The notes below the pieces were generated by a model. The model was not told where the DNA came from, searched no databases, and saw only the letters and a list, made by a program, of their open reading frames with translations. A DNA stretch of 64,000 bases from Bog-473 sp963755495. GTDB lineage: Bacteria; Actinomycetota; Acidimicrobiia; Acidimicrobiales; RAAP-2. Both the position numbers and the translations under genes were made by a program. Shown here one piece after another: positions 25,974 through 34,972 of the stretch. How positions within the stretch are numbered: position 1 is the stretch's first letter; every line of letters starts with the position of its first letter. The stretch covers positions 124,001 to 188,000 of the forward strand of contig CAVWJS010000002.1 of the NCBI GenBank assembly GCA_963755495.1. The letters run 5' to 3'.

Positions 25974-27134
25974 TCAGACTGAGTCTGCGACAACGCTATA
26001 GACAGCGCGCACACGAAAGCGCAAGGGAGGCTCCAACAACTCCTCCTGGTAATGGGCGGTCCACCCGGCGACGCGGGCGATGGTGAAGATGGTGCGTCCG
26101 GCATCCGGCGACAGTCCGGTTCCCCAACTAAGCGCGGCCAGCGCCAGATCACAGTTGGGAGGCGGCACGTCGTTCGCGGCCGCCACGTCGATCACCTCGA
26201 GGAAGAGGCGCCTCCGCTCCGCGCTGAGCAGCGGCGCGGAGCGTTCCCATAAGGCGTCGAAACGCGGATCATTCTCCTTGTAGACCGTGTGCCCAAAACC
26301 GGGAAGATTGTTGTGCCAACGGAGCGCGTCGTTCAGTGCCCGAGATGGCCCATCCCGCTCGGCCGCCACCAGCATCTCGTAGGCGCGTTGACTAGCTCCC
26401 CCGTGCAAGGGTCCGGCCATGGTGGCGACGCCCGACAACAGCGCATCGTAGAGATCGGCTCGGGTGGAGGCGGCAACACGAACGGCAAGCGTCGACGTCG
26501 CAAGCTCGTGATCGGCCATGAGAACCAACGCCGCGTTCATGGCCGCCTCCTCGCCTTTTTCGCCGGCCATGAAGCGTTGCGCCAGCCGCAAGGCAATCGA
26601 TGCCGGCCGAGAGACGTCCGCATTGACCGGGGCGTGCCCAACCACCTCGGTCAGCGCTGCGATGACCCTGCGTGCAGCCCGGTTGACGGCAACCGGGCGC
26701 AGGTCGGCACGCAAGGGGTCGCTGGCCCCACACATGACGAGAGCCCAGCGGATCCGATCGGACGTATCGACGAGGGGGCATTTCCCGACGCCCAGTTCCG
26801 GAGGCGACCAGTCGCCGTCCTCTTCGGACTGCCAGAGAAGTGCCGCCACCTCTTCGAACGTCATTGCCGCCGCCAACTCGGTGGCCCGTCGACCGCGGTA
26901 GAACGGTCCGTCTTCACGCAGCTGGGTGACGCCGGTCGTAATGGTGGTCAGCCGGCTCTCCACCCGCCGCCCGCCGCGTTGACGAGCAGCGAGTCGCTCG
27001 ATATCGGACAAGTCGAAGAGGCTGCGCCGGCCGCCGGGCTCCGGATGTGATGCCAGCAGGCCGCGGCTGACATAGGCGTAGAGGGTCGTGACCTTGACGC
27101 CCAGGCGTCGAGCAGCCTCCTCACTTGCCAGCAT
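25974..27134 (-). CDS. HTH-domain citrate synthase homologue
   Basis: 386 aa from ATG 27134 (a TTG at 27152 is also possible). Residues 1-50 are a MerR/excisionase-type helix-turn-helix (ASEEAARRLGVKVTTLYAYV) with the wing PGGRRSLFDLSDIERL. The rest is citrate synthase: H209, H244 in GPLHGGASQR, H282 in GFGHTVYKENDPR and catalytic D329 in PPPNCDLALAAL are all present, so catalysis is plausible. HTH-citrate synthases are known in sequence databases but their regulatory role is poorly described. It is divergent from a CBS-citrate synthase with 75 bases between start codons. Confidence 0.9.
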   Translation of the reverse strand: MLASEEAARRLGVKVTTLYAYVSRGLLASHPEPGGRRSLFDLSDIERLAARQRGGRRVESRLTTITTGVTQLREDGPFYRGRRATELAAAMTFEEVAALLWQSEEDGDWSPPELGVGKCPLVDTSDRIRWALVMCGASDPLRADLRPVAVNRAARRVIAALTEVVGHAPVNADVSRPASIALRLAQRFMAGEKGEEAAMNAALVLMADHELATSTLAVRVAASTRADLYDALLSGVATMAGPLHGGASQRAYEMLVAAERDGPSRALNDALRWHNNLPGFGHTVYKENDPRFDALWERSAPLLSAERRRLFLEVIDVAAANDVPPPNCDLALAALSWGTGLSPDAGRTIFTIARVAGWTAHYQEELLEPPLRFRVRAVYSVVADSV

Positions 27135-27209
27135 GCGTTCCAGGAGGACCAAGTTATATTGACTTGATCAACATTTACAAACCCAGGATTTCGGCGTCAT
27201 AGTGGGTCT
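27135..27209. promoter_or_regulatory. divergent promoter region of two citrate synthase homologues
   Basis: AT-rich by local standards. TATAAC (minus strand, 27153-27158) suits a -10 element for the HTH gene. TTGATCAA at 27164-27171 is a perfect 8-base palindrome in the middle, a candidate binding site for the HTH-citrate synthase itself. No second half-site is obvious. Confidence 0.4.
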
Positions 27210-28730
27210 ATGGAAACCGTCGTTCGTGATCTCATGACAACTCCCGCCATCACGTGCACAAGCACCGATTCCCTGGCTGTCGCCGCAAGGATCATGGCCG
27301 ATGCCGACATCGGATCCGTCGTGGTGATCAAGCACGGGAAGGTCGTCGGCATCCTGACCGAGCGCGACCTTCTTCGCGCTGCTGCCGCTTCAGGTGAGAC
27401 CGAGAGTGAAGAAGTCGCCCTTTGGATGACGGCTCGGCCCGACGTGCTGAGCCCTGAGGAAAGGGTAGATACGGCATGGGCCAGCCTGACGGCCCATCAC
27501 TACCGACACCTCCCCGTAGTCGACGGGGACACGCTGGTCGGGGTGGTGTCTCTGCGCGATCTCATGGGCAGGACCCCGATCAGCCCCGCCGTCGAGACAC
27601 CCGCAGAGGTGCCGGCCGGACTAGAAGGCGTGGTCGTGTCCGAAACGGCTGTGGGTGACGTGCGAGGGCAAGAAGGTTTCTTCCACTACCGCCAGTACTC
27701 CGCCGTCGATCTGGCTGAGCGCCGGTCCTTGGAAGACGTCTGGCACCTCATGTTTCGAGGGGAACTTCCCGACATCGCAGCATCGACTGCCTTTAGGTCT
27801 GAGGTGCGGAGTCGTCGGAGTCTGCCGGGAGGACTGGCGTCGCTCCTCCCCGCACTGGCCCGCCAGGGATCGCCGCTCGAGGTGCTGCGAAGTGCCGTGT
27901 CCGTCCTCGGCGCCGAACTCGGCTGGGGTCCGACCCATGACATTAAGGCGGACGAGCTCTCCGATCAGGCACTCGGACTGTGCGCCGCCGTGCCCACCAT
28001 TCTGGCCGCCGCCCATCGGCTGCGCGAAGGGCAACATGTCATCGAGCCTCGGGACGACCTCGACTTTGCGGCGAACTACCTGTACATGCTGACCGGAGAG
28101 GTGCCGACTGCACTGCATGCGCGAGCCATTGAGCAATACATGATCCTCACGATCGATCACGGCTTCAACGCGTCGACCTTCACGGCTCGGGTTATCACCT
28201 CAACTGGGGCCGACCTCGGGGCGGCCATTGTCGGAGCAATCGGTGCACTTTCGGGCCCCTTACACGGTGGAGCGCCCAGCCGTGCTCTCGACATGCTCGA
28301 CGCCATCGGCACCCCGGATCGGACCGAGGCATACATCCGCCATGCCGTTGAGGACGGAGAGCGAATCATGGGCTTTGGGCATCGTGTCTATAAGACGGAC
28401 GACCCCCGTTCCTTGCTCCTGCGATCGGTCACCGAGAAATTGGGGGGACCATTGGTGGCCTTCTCCCAAGAGGTAGAACGCACCACGGTCGAGGTCTTGG
28501 CCGAACTGAAGCCCGGTCGGCAGCTCTATACGAACGTCGAGTTTTATGCCGGGGTGCTCATGCACACGTGCGGCATACCCCGACACATGTTCACTCCGAC
28601 ATTCGCCGCCGGCCGAACCATCGGCTGGAGCACGCACGTGATGGAACAGGCATCCCACAACCGACTCATCCGCCCATCGGCCCGCTACGTAGGTCCGCCC
28701 CCACCGCAACCGGTGCCCAATCTGCGCTGA
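27210..28730 (+). CDS. CBS-domain/citrate synthase fusion
   Basis: 506 aa. Residues about 5-58 and 70-120 are a tandem CBS pair (VRDLMTTPAITCTSTDSLA; GILTERDLLRA; HLPVVDGDTLVGVVSLRDLM), which in other proteins binds adenine nucleotides or SAM. Residues about 140-500 are citrate synthase, with H317 (IDHGFNAST), H352 (PLHGGAPSR) and H391 (GFGHRVYKTDDPR). The position of the catalytic Asp reads TNVEFYAG, so it is Glu444. Adenylate-regulated citrate or methylcitrate synthesis is the likely role. The start is ATG 27210, without a strong ribosome site. Confidence 0.9.
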   Translation: METVVRDLMTTPAITCTSTDSLAVAARIMADADIGSVVVIKHGKVVGILTERDLLRAAAASGETESEEVALWMTARPDVLSPEERVDTAWASLTAHHYRHLPVVDGDTLVGVVSLRDLMGRTPISPAVETPAEVPAGLEGVVVSETAVGDVRGQEGFFHYRQYSAVDLAERRSLEDVWHLMFRGELPDIAASTAFRSEVRSRRSLPGGLASLLPALARQGSPLEVLRSAVSVLGAELGWGPTHDIKADELSDQALGLCAAVPTILAAAHRLREGQHVIEPRDDLDFAANYLYMLTGEVPTALHARAIEQYMILTIDHGFNASTFTARVITSTGADLGAAIVGAIGALSGPLHGGAPSRALDMLDAIGTPDRTEAYIRHAVEDGERIMGFGHRVYKTDDPRSLLLRSVTEKLGGPLVAFSQEVERTTVEVLAELKPGRQLYTNVEFYAGVLMHTCGIPRHMFTPTFAAGRTIGWSTHVMEQASHNRLIRPSARYVGPPPPQPVPNLR

Positions 28731-28837
28731 GGTAAGCCGGCACTGGTCATGACCCACTTGACCAGCGGTGCGCATTGGCCGAAAGGCGACTAATCTGGTC
28801 GGGGTTAGGTGATATTGCAGAACATCAAGGGATGCGC

Positions 28838-29365
28838 ATGAGCCAGACGGGCAAAGCAGCAACGAAGTCGAGCAGGGCGGCGGCGCTCTTCTCGTTCCCA
28901 AGTCCGGTCAATGAAGTGTCGGCTCGACTGGTGGCCGGTGGCGTGGTCGTCATGTGCCTCTTGACCATCGGCCTCAATCTCAGGTGGGCCACGGCCGTTA
29001 TCGCATACGGCTTCGTTGCCCGCGTTCTGACCGGGCCATCGTTGAGCCCACTGGGTCAGTTCGTGACCCGCGTCGTCACTCCTCGTCTCCACCTGGTGGC
29101 CCGTCCCGTTGCGGGACCGCCAAAGCGTTTCGCGCAGGGCATCGGCGTCAGCTTCTCGGTCACGGCATTGGTACTCACGATCCTCGGATACTGGGGCGCA
29201 GCCCAAATCGTCCTGGCGCTTCTCGCCACGGCCGCCATCCTCGAATCCGCATTGGGTCTGTGCCTCGGCTGCAAGGCGTTCGCGGTGCTCATGCGGCTGG
29301 GGATGATCCCGCCAGAGGTGTGCGAGAGGTGCAACAACATTTGGGCAACGTCCGCAAGGGCTTAG
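28838..29365 (+). CDS. DUF4395 membrane protein
   Basis: 175 aa integral membrane protein. FSFPSPVNEVSARLVAG and GPPKRFAQGIGVSFS are characteristic of DUF4395, with four hydrophobic segments (about 35-55, 60-80, 110-130, 130-150) and a C-terminal cysteine cluster CLGCKAFAVL ... CERCNN. ATG 28838 is chosen because AAGGG lies 6 bases upstream; ATG 28832 is too close to it. The family is often near thioredoxin-like or rhodanese genes, but none is here. Its stop overlaps the convergent hemerythrin gene by 4 bases. Confidence 0.85.
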   Translation: MSQTGKAATKSSRAAALFSFPSPVNEVSARLVAGGVVVMCLLTIGLNLRWATAVIAYGFVARVLTGPSLSPLGQFVTRVVTPRLHLVARPVAGPPKRFAQGIGVSFSVTALVLTILGYWGAAQIVLALLATAAILESALGLCLGCKAFAVLMRLGMIPPEVCERCNNIWATSARA

Positions 29366-30045
29366 ACCCAGATACTGGCCACCGTGCGGGTGTAGCGAGG
29401 TTCCCACACATACCGGCAAAGGACTCTCACCGGGGGTGGGGGCATGCTCAGCACCGCTTTGCGCTCAATGGGATTCGCGGTGTCGAAGATCCACGGAAAG
29501 AATTTCGCTGAACCTCGCATGCCGACTGCCTTGGCCGTCGCCTTGCCGAAGGACTGAAATTCTTCGAGGGTGAGCGCCTGATCAATGACCGGGAAGCAGC
29601 GCTGCTCCTCGTTGTCGAGATGCGACCCCAGTTCACTCCCCAGTTGGTCGATACGCCCCGCGAGATCGCTACCTGACTGCGCACTGGGCTGTTCCACCAG
29701 GGAGGTAAATCCCTGCCCGATTGCCGCACACTGTGGCAGAAGCTCCCTGTGCTCGACCTCCATCTCGGCCAAGACGCCGAGTTCGTCCTCCCGGCCCGAC
29801 AGCTTTGGCCGCACTAGTGGCCACAGCGAGGCGTCCTCCACTTCATGATGATGATGGAGCTGATCCTCAATGAACGCCCAATGCGCTCCAAGTTGCCGGG
29901 CCCTGTGCTCATCCACGCCCGTGGCTCGCAAGGCTGAACTCAACCGCGTGAGGTCGCGACGAAAGGCCTCGTGGATCAGATAGACAATGGTGAATCGGCC
30001 TCGGGGCGGCTCACCTGCTGCCGGTGCGTTCTGGCCGCTTGCCAT
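29362..30045 (-). CDS. hemerythrin-like (HHE cation-binding) domain protein
   Basis: 227 aa. Residues about 20-160 are a four-helix HHE domain with His/Glu ligands in VYLIHEAFRRDL, DQLHHHHEVEDASLWP, EVEHRELLP and GSHLDNEEQRCFP. Such domains bind a di-iron centre and sense or store oxygen or nitric oxide. The C-terminal 60 residues (KFFPWIFDTANP onward) are an extension seen in actinobacterial homologues. Cytoplasmic. Function beyond metal binding is inference. Confidence 0.88.
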   Translation of the reverse strand: MASGQNAPAAGEPPRGRFTIVYLIHEAFRRDLTRLSSALRATGVDEHRARQLGAHWAFIEDQLHHHHEVEDASLWPLVRPKLSGREDELGVLAEMEVEHRELLPQCAAIGQGFTSLVEQPSAQSGSDLAGRIDQLGSELGSHLDNEEQRCFPVIDQALTLEEFQSFGKATAKAVGMRGSAKFFPWIFDTANPIERKAVLSMPPPPVRVLCRYVWEPRYTRTVASIWV

Positions 30046-30249
30046 GGCACCTCGCTTTCTCTGCAGCAGCGTAGAACCAATTCCGGCACCCCCTCAAGGG
30101 GGTCACCACCTGCGGAAATGGGGATTAACGATCACGTCGTTCGTACGCCGGCCGTCACCAGCAGTGCCGTACCCACCGGGACCAGCGGGCCTGATGTCAC
30201 CGCCGCAGCAATCGGACGAAAGGCAAAGAGTCGTCGACGTGGAATCATT

Positions 30250-31539
30250 ATGAGCACGCGTTGGCTGAAGGTATCTCTCGTCGTTGGTGCGGTCGGTCTC
30301 CTACTGGGTAGTTGCTCGGCAAGATCGACATCCTCGTCCTCTTCTCAGGTTCGTTCGACCACCGCATCATCGACGAACGTACCTTCGACGACGATTCCCG
30401 TCACGTCAAACCCCACTCACCCCTCGCCGACTGAGTCCACTGAGCCGACCGAGCCGACCGAGCGCATCACAGATGTCGCTTTCTTCAATCCTGAGAAGGG
30501 TTACGGGGTATTCACCCGTCAGGATGGCGCCGGATGCCAGGACCTGGTTGGTCCAACGACGAATGGAGGTGTCACTTTCGGTCCTCTCGTCACTGTTTCC
30601 TTGTGGATCTGTGCCAAAGGTGATTCGGCCAATACCCTGGCCTTCGACGACCACGGTGACGGGTTCCTCTATGGCCCAGGGCTCTACGTCACGCACAATG
30701 GAGGCAAGACGTGGTCACGGAACACTCAGCCAGGGGCCGTCTTGAGCGTGGAGGCCCTTGGGTCATCGGTATGGATGGTCCAGGCTCGATGCCCGACGTC
30801 GACGGTCCGGGCATGTCCCTTGCAACTCTTAGAGTCGAACGACGGCGGCCGCACATGGTCCTCATCGGCAGCTCCGGCCAGCGCTCTGAGCAACCCGTAC
30901 GTCGACGAAGCCCAAGGCCAGACCTGGCTGGTCCGGATCAACCAGTCTTCGGCCTACCTCCTGTCGAATCCCGTCACCAATCCTGAGGGTGACGCTGATC
31001 AAGCACCCCTATGGTTCACTGCGGACAGTGGGAGATCATGGTTCACTCGGTCGATCCCCTGCAAAATAGACGGCCAATCCGTGGTGCTCTCTGCCGCACC
31101 GGACGGGACGCTGATCGCTGTGTGCGCGGGCGAACCCGGGGCGGGAGAACAGATGAAGTCCGTCTTGCGCTCTTTCAATAGCGGGATCACATGGACCGTT
31201 GAGTCCTATTGTCCCCTGATCGGTTCGGCGGCGGAGGCATCTTGTGCATCCGAAACGCTCAACTCCGGATACCTGAGTGAGATCGACGTGGTATCGGCAA
31301 ACACTGTGTACCTTGTGGGCAATCGAAGTGCGCTCCTCGTCAGCCGCGATGGAGGAGCATCGTGGCAAGTGGTTCCATCGATCGGCGACACCTCTGATGG
31401 GACACAACGAGTGATCTTCTTCAATGGGCTTGCGGGCCTCGTCTTTGGCTTCGATCCGAACAAGAGCGACCTGCCTACGCTTTGGGTTACTCGCGACGGC
31501 GGAACGAAGTGGACTGCCGTGGTGCCGCAGCCGGAATGA
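30250..31539 (+). CDS. secreted lipoprotein with BNR/YCF48-like beta-propeller
   Basis: 429 aa. The signal peptide VSLVVGAVGLLLGSC ends in a lipobox cysteine at about residue 20, then a Ser/Thr/Pro-rich linker including a TEP repeat. The rest has at least four sialidase/BNR-type repeats (TTNGGVTFG, THNGGKTWSR, SNDGGRTWSS, SRDGGASWQV, TRDGGTKWTA), predicting a beta-propeller outside the cell. No catalytic residues of sialidase are apparent. ATG 30250 places the signal peptide correctly although the frame is open earlier. Ligand unknown. Confidence 0.82.
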   Translation: MSTRWLKVSLVVGAVGLLLGSCSARSTSSSSSQVRSTTASSTNVPSTTIPVTSNPTHPSPTESTEPTEPTERITDVAFFNPEKGYGVFTRQDGAGCQDLVGPTTNGGVTFGPLVTVSLWICAKGDSANTLAFDDHGDGFLYGPGLYVTHNGGKTWSRNTQPGAVLSVEALGSSVWMVQARCPTSTVRACPLQLLESNDGGRTWSSSAAPASALSNPYVDEAQGQTWLVRINQSSAYLLSNPVTNPEGDADQAPLWFTADSGRSWFTRSIPCKIDGQSVVLSAAPDGTLIAVCAGEPGAGEQMKSVLRSFNSGITWTVESYCPLIGSAAEASCASETLNSGYLSEIDVVSANTVYLVGNRSALLVSRDGGASWQVVPSIGDTSDGTQRVIFFNGLAGLVFGFDPNKSDLPTLWVTRDGGTKWTAVVPQPE

Positions 31540-31762
31540 CGGCCTTTGGAATCGGACGGCAACTCTCAGGTCTCTTTCGCCCGATCTCCTCGTCGCGAGA
31601 ACTGCACGGCTGGGCAATGAGGTCGATTTCGGACTGAGCGGATGCCGAATGACCTCGCCATCCTGGTGAGCTTCGGTGCCTCTGGCCGATCTGATGGCTT
31701 GCTGTGAGCGACGTGAGAGACTGATTCTGAACTACGTGTGCTGGCGAGACGAAGGGCGGGGG

Positions 31763-32692
31763 ATGGACATCGATCCTGAGGGTGAAGCAGTACACGACCA
31801 TGAGACGCCAATAGCGGCGCCAGAGGCGAAATCCACCCCACCCAAATCAGGCAACCCGCGCCGCTATATCCCCTTTGCCTTGCTCGGAGTCATGACCGTC
31901 GGAGTCGGCATTGCTGCATACGTCGCCGTACACGATAACGCAACCCCGTCACAGGCGGTGGCGTCGGCGCTGACGAATTCGCTGAAGTTGAAATCGGCCG
32001 CACTCACAATTTCAGTTGCGATCGGCGAGCCCGGAGGCACGGCCACGATCAAGTCCGAAGGGGCGACCAACTTCGATACCGGAGCCACCAACCAGGACCT
32101 GCAGATCATCGCCGGCGGCCTGCACATTGGCGAGAGCATCGTCAGCGACGGTCCGAAAATCTTCGTCCACCTCAACGGGGGCGCCATTGCCAAGGTCGTG
32201 GCCGGGAAGTCCTGGGTGTCCGTGCCGAGTGGGCAGTCTACGGCGAGCAGTACGCCCGTGGGCGGTGGCGCCGGCAACTCGTCCGCAATCCTCAGAGTCC
32301 TGAGTGCCACCGGCGATAGCGTCTCGGATCTCGGCTCCTCCACGGTGAATGGTGCCACGGTGCATCTTTATTCGGTCCACCTGACTCGATCCCAGATCAA
32401 GCGAAACCTGTCACAAGAACACTTACCCCAGTTCATGCGGCAAGACACCGAAGGGCTCAACATCCCCGCCATCACGTACACGCTCGCCATCGACGATGCG
32501 AACCGCTTGTCGGAGCTGAAGGGCACCGTGCATCTAAAGGCGGGCGGTCAAACCATCGCCGAACATCTCGTGGAGAACTACTCCCACTACGGCACGAAGG
32601 TCACCGTGACGACGCCTCCCCCAAGTGAGGTGATCCCGCTTCAGACGTTCCTGCAGATCGCTGCGAAGAAAGGTGAGAACGTCACCATCTGA
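31763..32692 (+). CDS. membrane-anchored extracytoplasmic protein, LppX/LprG-like fold suspected
   Basis: 309 aa. A 37-residue cytoplasmic segment is followed by one membrane helix (YIPFALLGVMTVGVGIAAYV) and an external domain of about 245 residues rich in beta-strand patterning. The SALTNSLKLKSAALTISV opening resembles LppX/LprG lipid-binding proteins, but similarity is weak. ATG 31763 follows AAGGGCGGGGG. It sits 98 bases upstream of the ECF sigma gene and may belong to the same regulon. Function unknown. Confidence 0.7.
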   Translation: MDIDPEGEAVHDHETPIAAPEAKSTPPKSGNPRRYIPFALLGVMTVGVGIAAYVAVHDNATPSQAVASALTNSLKLKSAALTISVAIGEPGGTATIKSEGATNFDTGATNQDLQIIAGGLHIGESIVSDGPKIFVHLNGGAIAKVVAGKSWVSVPSGQSTASSTPVGGGAGNSSAILRVLSATGDSVSDLGSSTVNGATVHLYSVHLTRSQIKRNLSQEHLPQFMRQDTEGLNIPAITYTLAIDDANRLSELKGTVHLKAGGQTIAEHLVENYSHYGTKVTVTTPPPSEVIPLQTFLQIAAKKGENVTI

Positions 32693-32790
32693 CGAAAGCC
32701 GACGGCACCGCGATCAAGCTACGAACCCGATGGTATGAGATTTGTCGGTCCGGATGGGAACTAACGGTCGCCTTCTGACATAAGTAAGGG

Positions 32791-33414
32791 ATGACCACGA
32801 TCGATCCGGCCGAAACGTCCCCCTCGGACGAAGATGTCGTGCGCCGGTCGCTCGACGATCCGCCGCTCTTCGGCATCATCTTTGACCGTCACTTCACCAC
32901 GATCTACGGGTATCTAGCGCGTCGTATCGGAGAGGTCACTGCTGATGACCTGGCGTCGCAGACCTTCGTGGTGGCTTTCGAACGACGCCGGTCGTTGCAA
33001 CCTCATGAAGGCGGTGCTCGTCCCTGGCTCTACCGAATCGCCACCAACCTCCTCGGCAACCAACGTCGGACCGAGCAACACCTCCTTGATACGGCTGCCC
33101 GCTTGGGGCGAGAGCGTTCGACCGATGTATCTCAAGAGGTTCTGTCCGCCGAACGATGGGCCCTGGGCCACATCGAGCTGCAGGACACCGCGGCTGCACT
33201 GCGTGATTTGGATCCGGCCCATCGTGAGGTGCTCCTCCTCCACCTATGGGGCGCACTCGCCTACGAGGAGATTGCGGTCGCACTCGATATCCCCATCGGG
33301 ACGGTGCGTTCCCGACTCTTTCGCGCCCGGCAGTCCCTCCGGACGCATCTCGACGGGGCACCGCAGCCCCCAGATACCTGTTCACCACTACCAGGCAGGA
33401 GAACTCATGATTGA
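32791..33414 (+). CDS. ECF-family RNA polymerase sigma factor
   Basis: 207 aa. Region 2 (residues about 25-95: FDRHFTTIYGYLARRIG, ADDLASQTFVVAFERR, RPWLYRIATNLLGNQRR) and region 4 (about 130-185: LRDLDPAHREVLLLHLWG, YEEIAVALDIPIGTVRSRL) are complete. Overlaps the next gene by 8 bases, the usual arrangement of a sigma factor and its membrane partner. It probably directs an envelope-related regulon; target promoters cannot be inferred here. Confidence 0.93.
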   Translation: MTTIDPAETSPSDEDVVRRSLDDPPLFGIIFDRHFTTIYGYLARRIGEVTADDLASQTFVVAFERRRSLQPHEGGARPWLYRIATNLLGNQRRTEQHLLDTAARLGRERSTDVSQEVLSAERWALGHIELQDTAAALRDLDPAHREVLLLHLWGALAYEEIAVALDIPIGTVRSRLFRARQSLRTHLDGAPQPPDTCSPLPGRRTHD

Positions 33415-34465
33415 GGATCTTGACCTTATCCGTCGATTCCGAGCAGGGGTGTATGAACCCGGCCCTGAAGTGCAGGAAAACGCCCGACAACGGCTCGCCG
33501 AAGCGATGATCCAAGAGCAACTTGATCAAGAAGTAACTGCAAACCTCGGTCTCCACTCGAGACTGATGTTCGTGAGGCGGGCAGGACGCTCTCCTGAGGG
33601 AGACGCCCGACCTAAGGTCCGGACCGCGCTCGTCACCGTCGTCGTAATGCTGTTGGCGGGAGCTGGCTTCGGCTATGTCATTGCGACTCACGGATCGCCA
33701 AGCGGGAACGTTGGTCTCTCCTCGACGGCAGGCTCGACCGTTTGCCTCGCCGGTTACACCGCGCATCTGCCAACCGGATACGCCGTCACGGAGACGAAGG
33801 CTGCCGACTGCCGAACCTACCCAGGGACAGCCGCCGTCCCGGCGATGCAGGAGAGTGCTCCCGATGCCATTACGACTCCAAAAGCGACGGCCTGCATTGG
33901 TTCGTTTCTGTCCGCTACCTATGGTCTCGGCAGCACGACGGTTCCCTCTCCCGACCTCGATGCGCCATCAGCGACAACGACGGTGAACGTTGGTCCTTAC
34001 CCCGCAAGAATCGGGGGCGCCGGGATCGGGTTCACGATTGTCTGTGGAAACGTGCAGGGCCAACCACCGTCGTGCCCACCGGCGGACAGTCTTTCCTCAC
34101 CGGACAATCGCCCACTCGGGCTTTGGGTACAGGTCCCGTCGATCGGCGGTGGATATCACGACTTGATCGTCGGGAGCTGGGGATTAACCGCGGCCCAACT
34201 CATTGCCATTGTCCAAAGTGCCCTTCCGCATCACCGGGTGGCCGCGCCAGCTGGGGTCCCACCGTGGACCCTGATCCCCTCGTGCGCGCCCGGGCAGACG
34301 CCGAATGGCAACCCAGATTCAGCGCAACCCTGTGGACCGTCCCCCGGGAATTACGGAATGCGTCCGGGACGCCGTCCCAGACGGGTCGCTACCCGATGTC
34401 AAGGAGCGTCTCGAAATGGTGGAACTCGCTATCGGTGTCCACGAGGTGGAATCCGGCCCGGATGA
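33407..34465 (+). CDS. membrane protein co-translated with ECF sigma, probable anti-sigma factor
   Basis: 352 aa. The cytoplasmic N-terminus of about 65 residues (IEDLDLIRRFRAGV; RQRLAEAMIQEQL) is followed by one membrane helix (TALVTVVVMLLAGAGFGYVI) and an external domain with several cysteines. CAGGAGAACTC precedes the ATG, which overlaps the sigma stop. Architecture and position fit an anti-sigma regulator, but no zinc-binding HxxxCxxC motif is seen. The last 26 codons overlap the convergent GNAT gene by 77 bases and look non-conserved. Confidence 0.75.
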   Translation: MIEDLDLIRRFRAGVYEPGPEVQENARQRLAEAMIQEQLDQEVTANLGLHSRLMFVRRAGRSPEGDARPKVRTALVTVVVMLLAGAGFGYVIATHGSPSGNVGLSSTAGSTVCLAGYTAHLPTGYAVTETKAADCRTYPGTAAVPAMQESAPDAITTPKATACIGSFLSATYGLGSTTVPSPDLDAPSATTTVNVGPYPARIGGAGIGFTIVCGNVQGQPPSCPPADSLSSPDNRPLGLWVQVPSIGGGYHDLIVGSWGLTAAQLIAIVQSALPHHRVAAPAGVPPWTLIPSCAPGQTPNGNPDSAQPCGPSPGNYGMRPGRRPRRVATRCQGASRNGGTRYRCPRGGIRPG

Positions 34466-34883
34466 GAGTCCGTTGCGAAGCGATGTTGTCAAGAGTGGTG
34501 TCGGCGATCACCTTGGGGACTCGCTGGTCGGCGGCCACAGCCAGCAGGGCAACGACCGCCTCTGCCGCAAAACCGTGGCCGCGGGCCGACGGAGCCAGCC
34601 CGTAGCCGATCTCGACGCACCCGCCGTCTGGCTGGCCCTTGAATCCGATCCCCCCCACGGCGCGCCCATCGGCCAGGCGTGTGATCCGGCAGTAGCCGAA
34701 GGGCCGCTGTTCTCCGCTCGCCGCGGTAGCGCGTAGAAAGCCCCCCACTGCGCCAACATCACCCTCAAAGGGGAAATCATCCGCCCAAGCATCGGCGGGC
34801 CCCACCCTTCGAGCGACGATGCGCAAGCCCTCTGTGACGTCGATCGCGTGCAGCGTCAGGCGCGATGTCCGAATGTCGGTCAC
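34389..34883 (-). CDS. GNAT-family N-acetyltransferase
   Basis: 164 aa RimJ/RimL-type acetyltransferase. TSRLTLHAID opens the domain, GGIGFKGQPDGGCVEIGYGL is the central beta strand pair, and APSARGHGFAAEAVVALL is the acetyl-CoA pyrophosphate loop; NIASQRTLIRAGF is the typical motif B end. Substrate may be a ribosomal protein N-terminus, an amino group on a small molecule or an antibiotic; the sequence does not decide. Convergent with the putative anti-sigma gene. Confidence 0.9.
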   Translation of the reverse strand: MTDIRTSRLTLHAIDVTEGLRIVARRVGPADAWADDFPFEGDVGAVGGFLRATAASGEQRPFGYCRITRLADGRAVGGIGFKGQPDGGCVEIGYGLAPSARGHGFAAEAVVALLAVAADQRVPKVIADTTLDNIASQRTLIRAGFHLVDTDSEFHHFETLLDIG

Positions 34884-34972
34884 GGCGACAGCGAAGCACT
34901 CGCCATCACTGAGCGCAACCGCGTTTCAATGCCTGCGACCGGAATCAACACAACCCTTGAGAGTGCGGGTGG

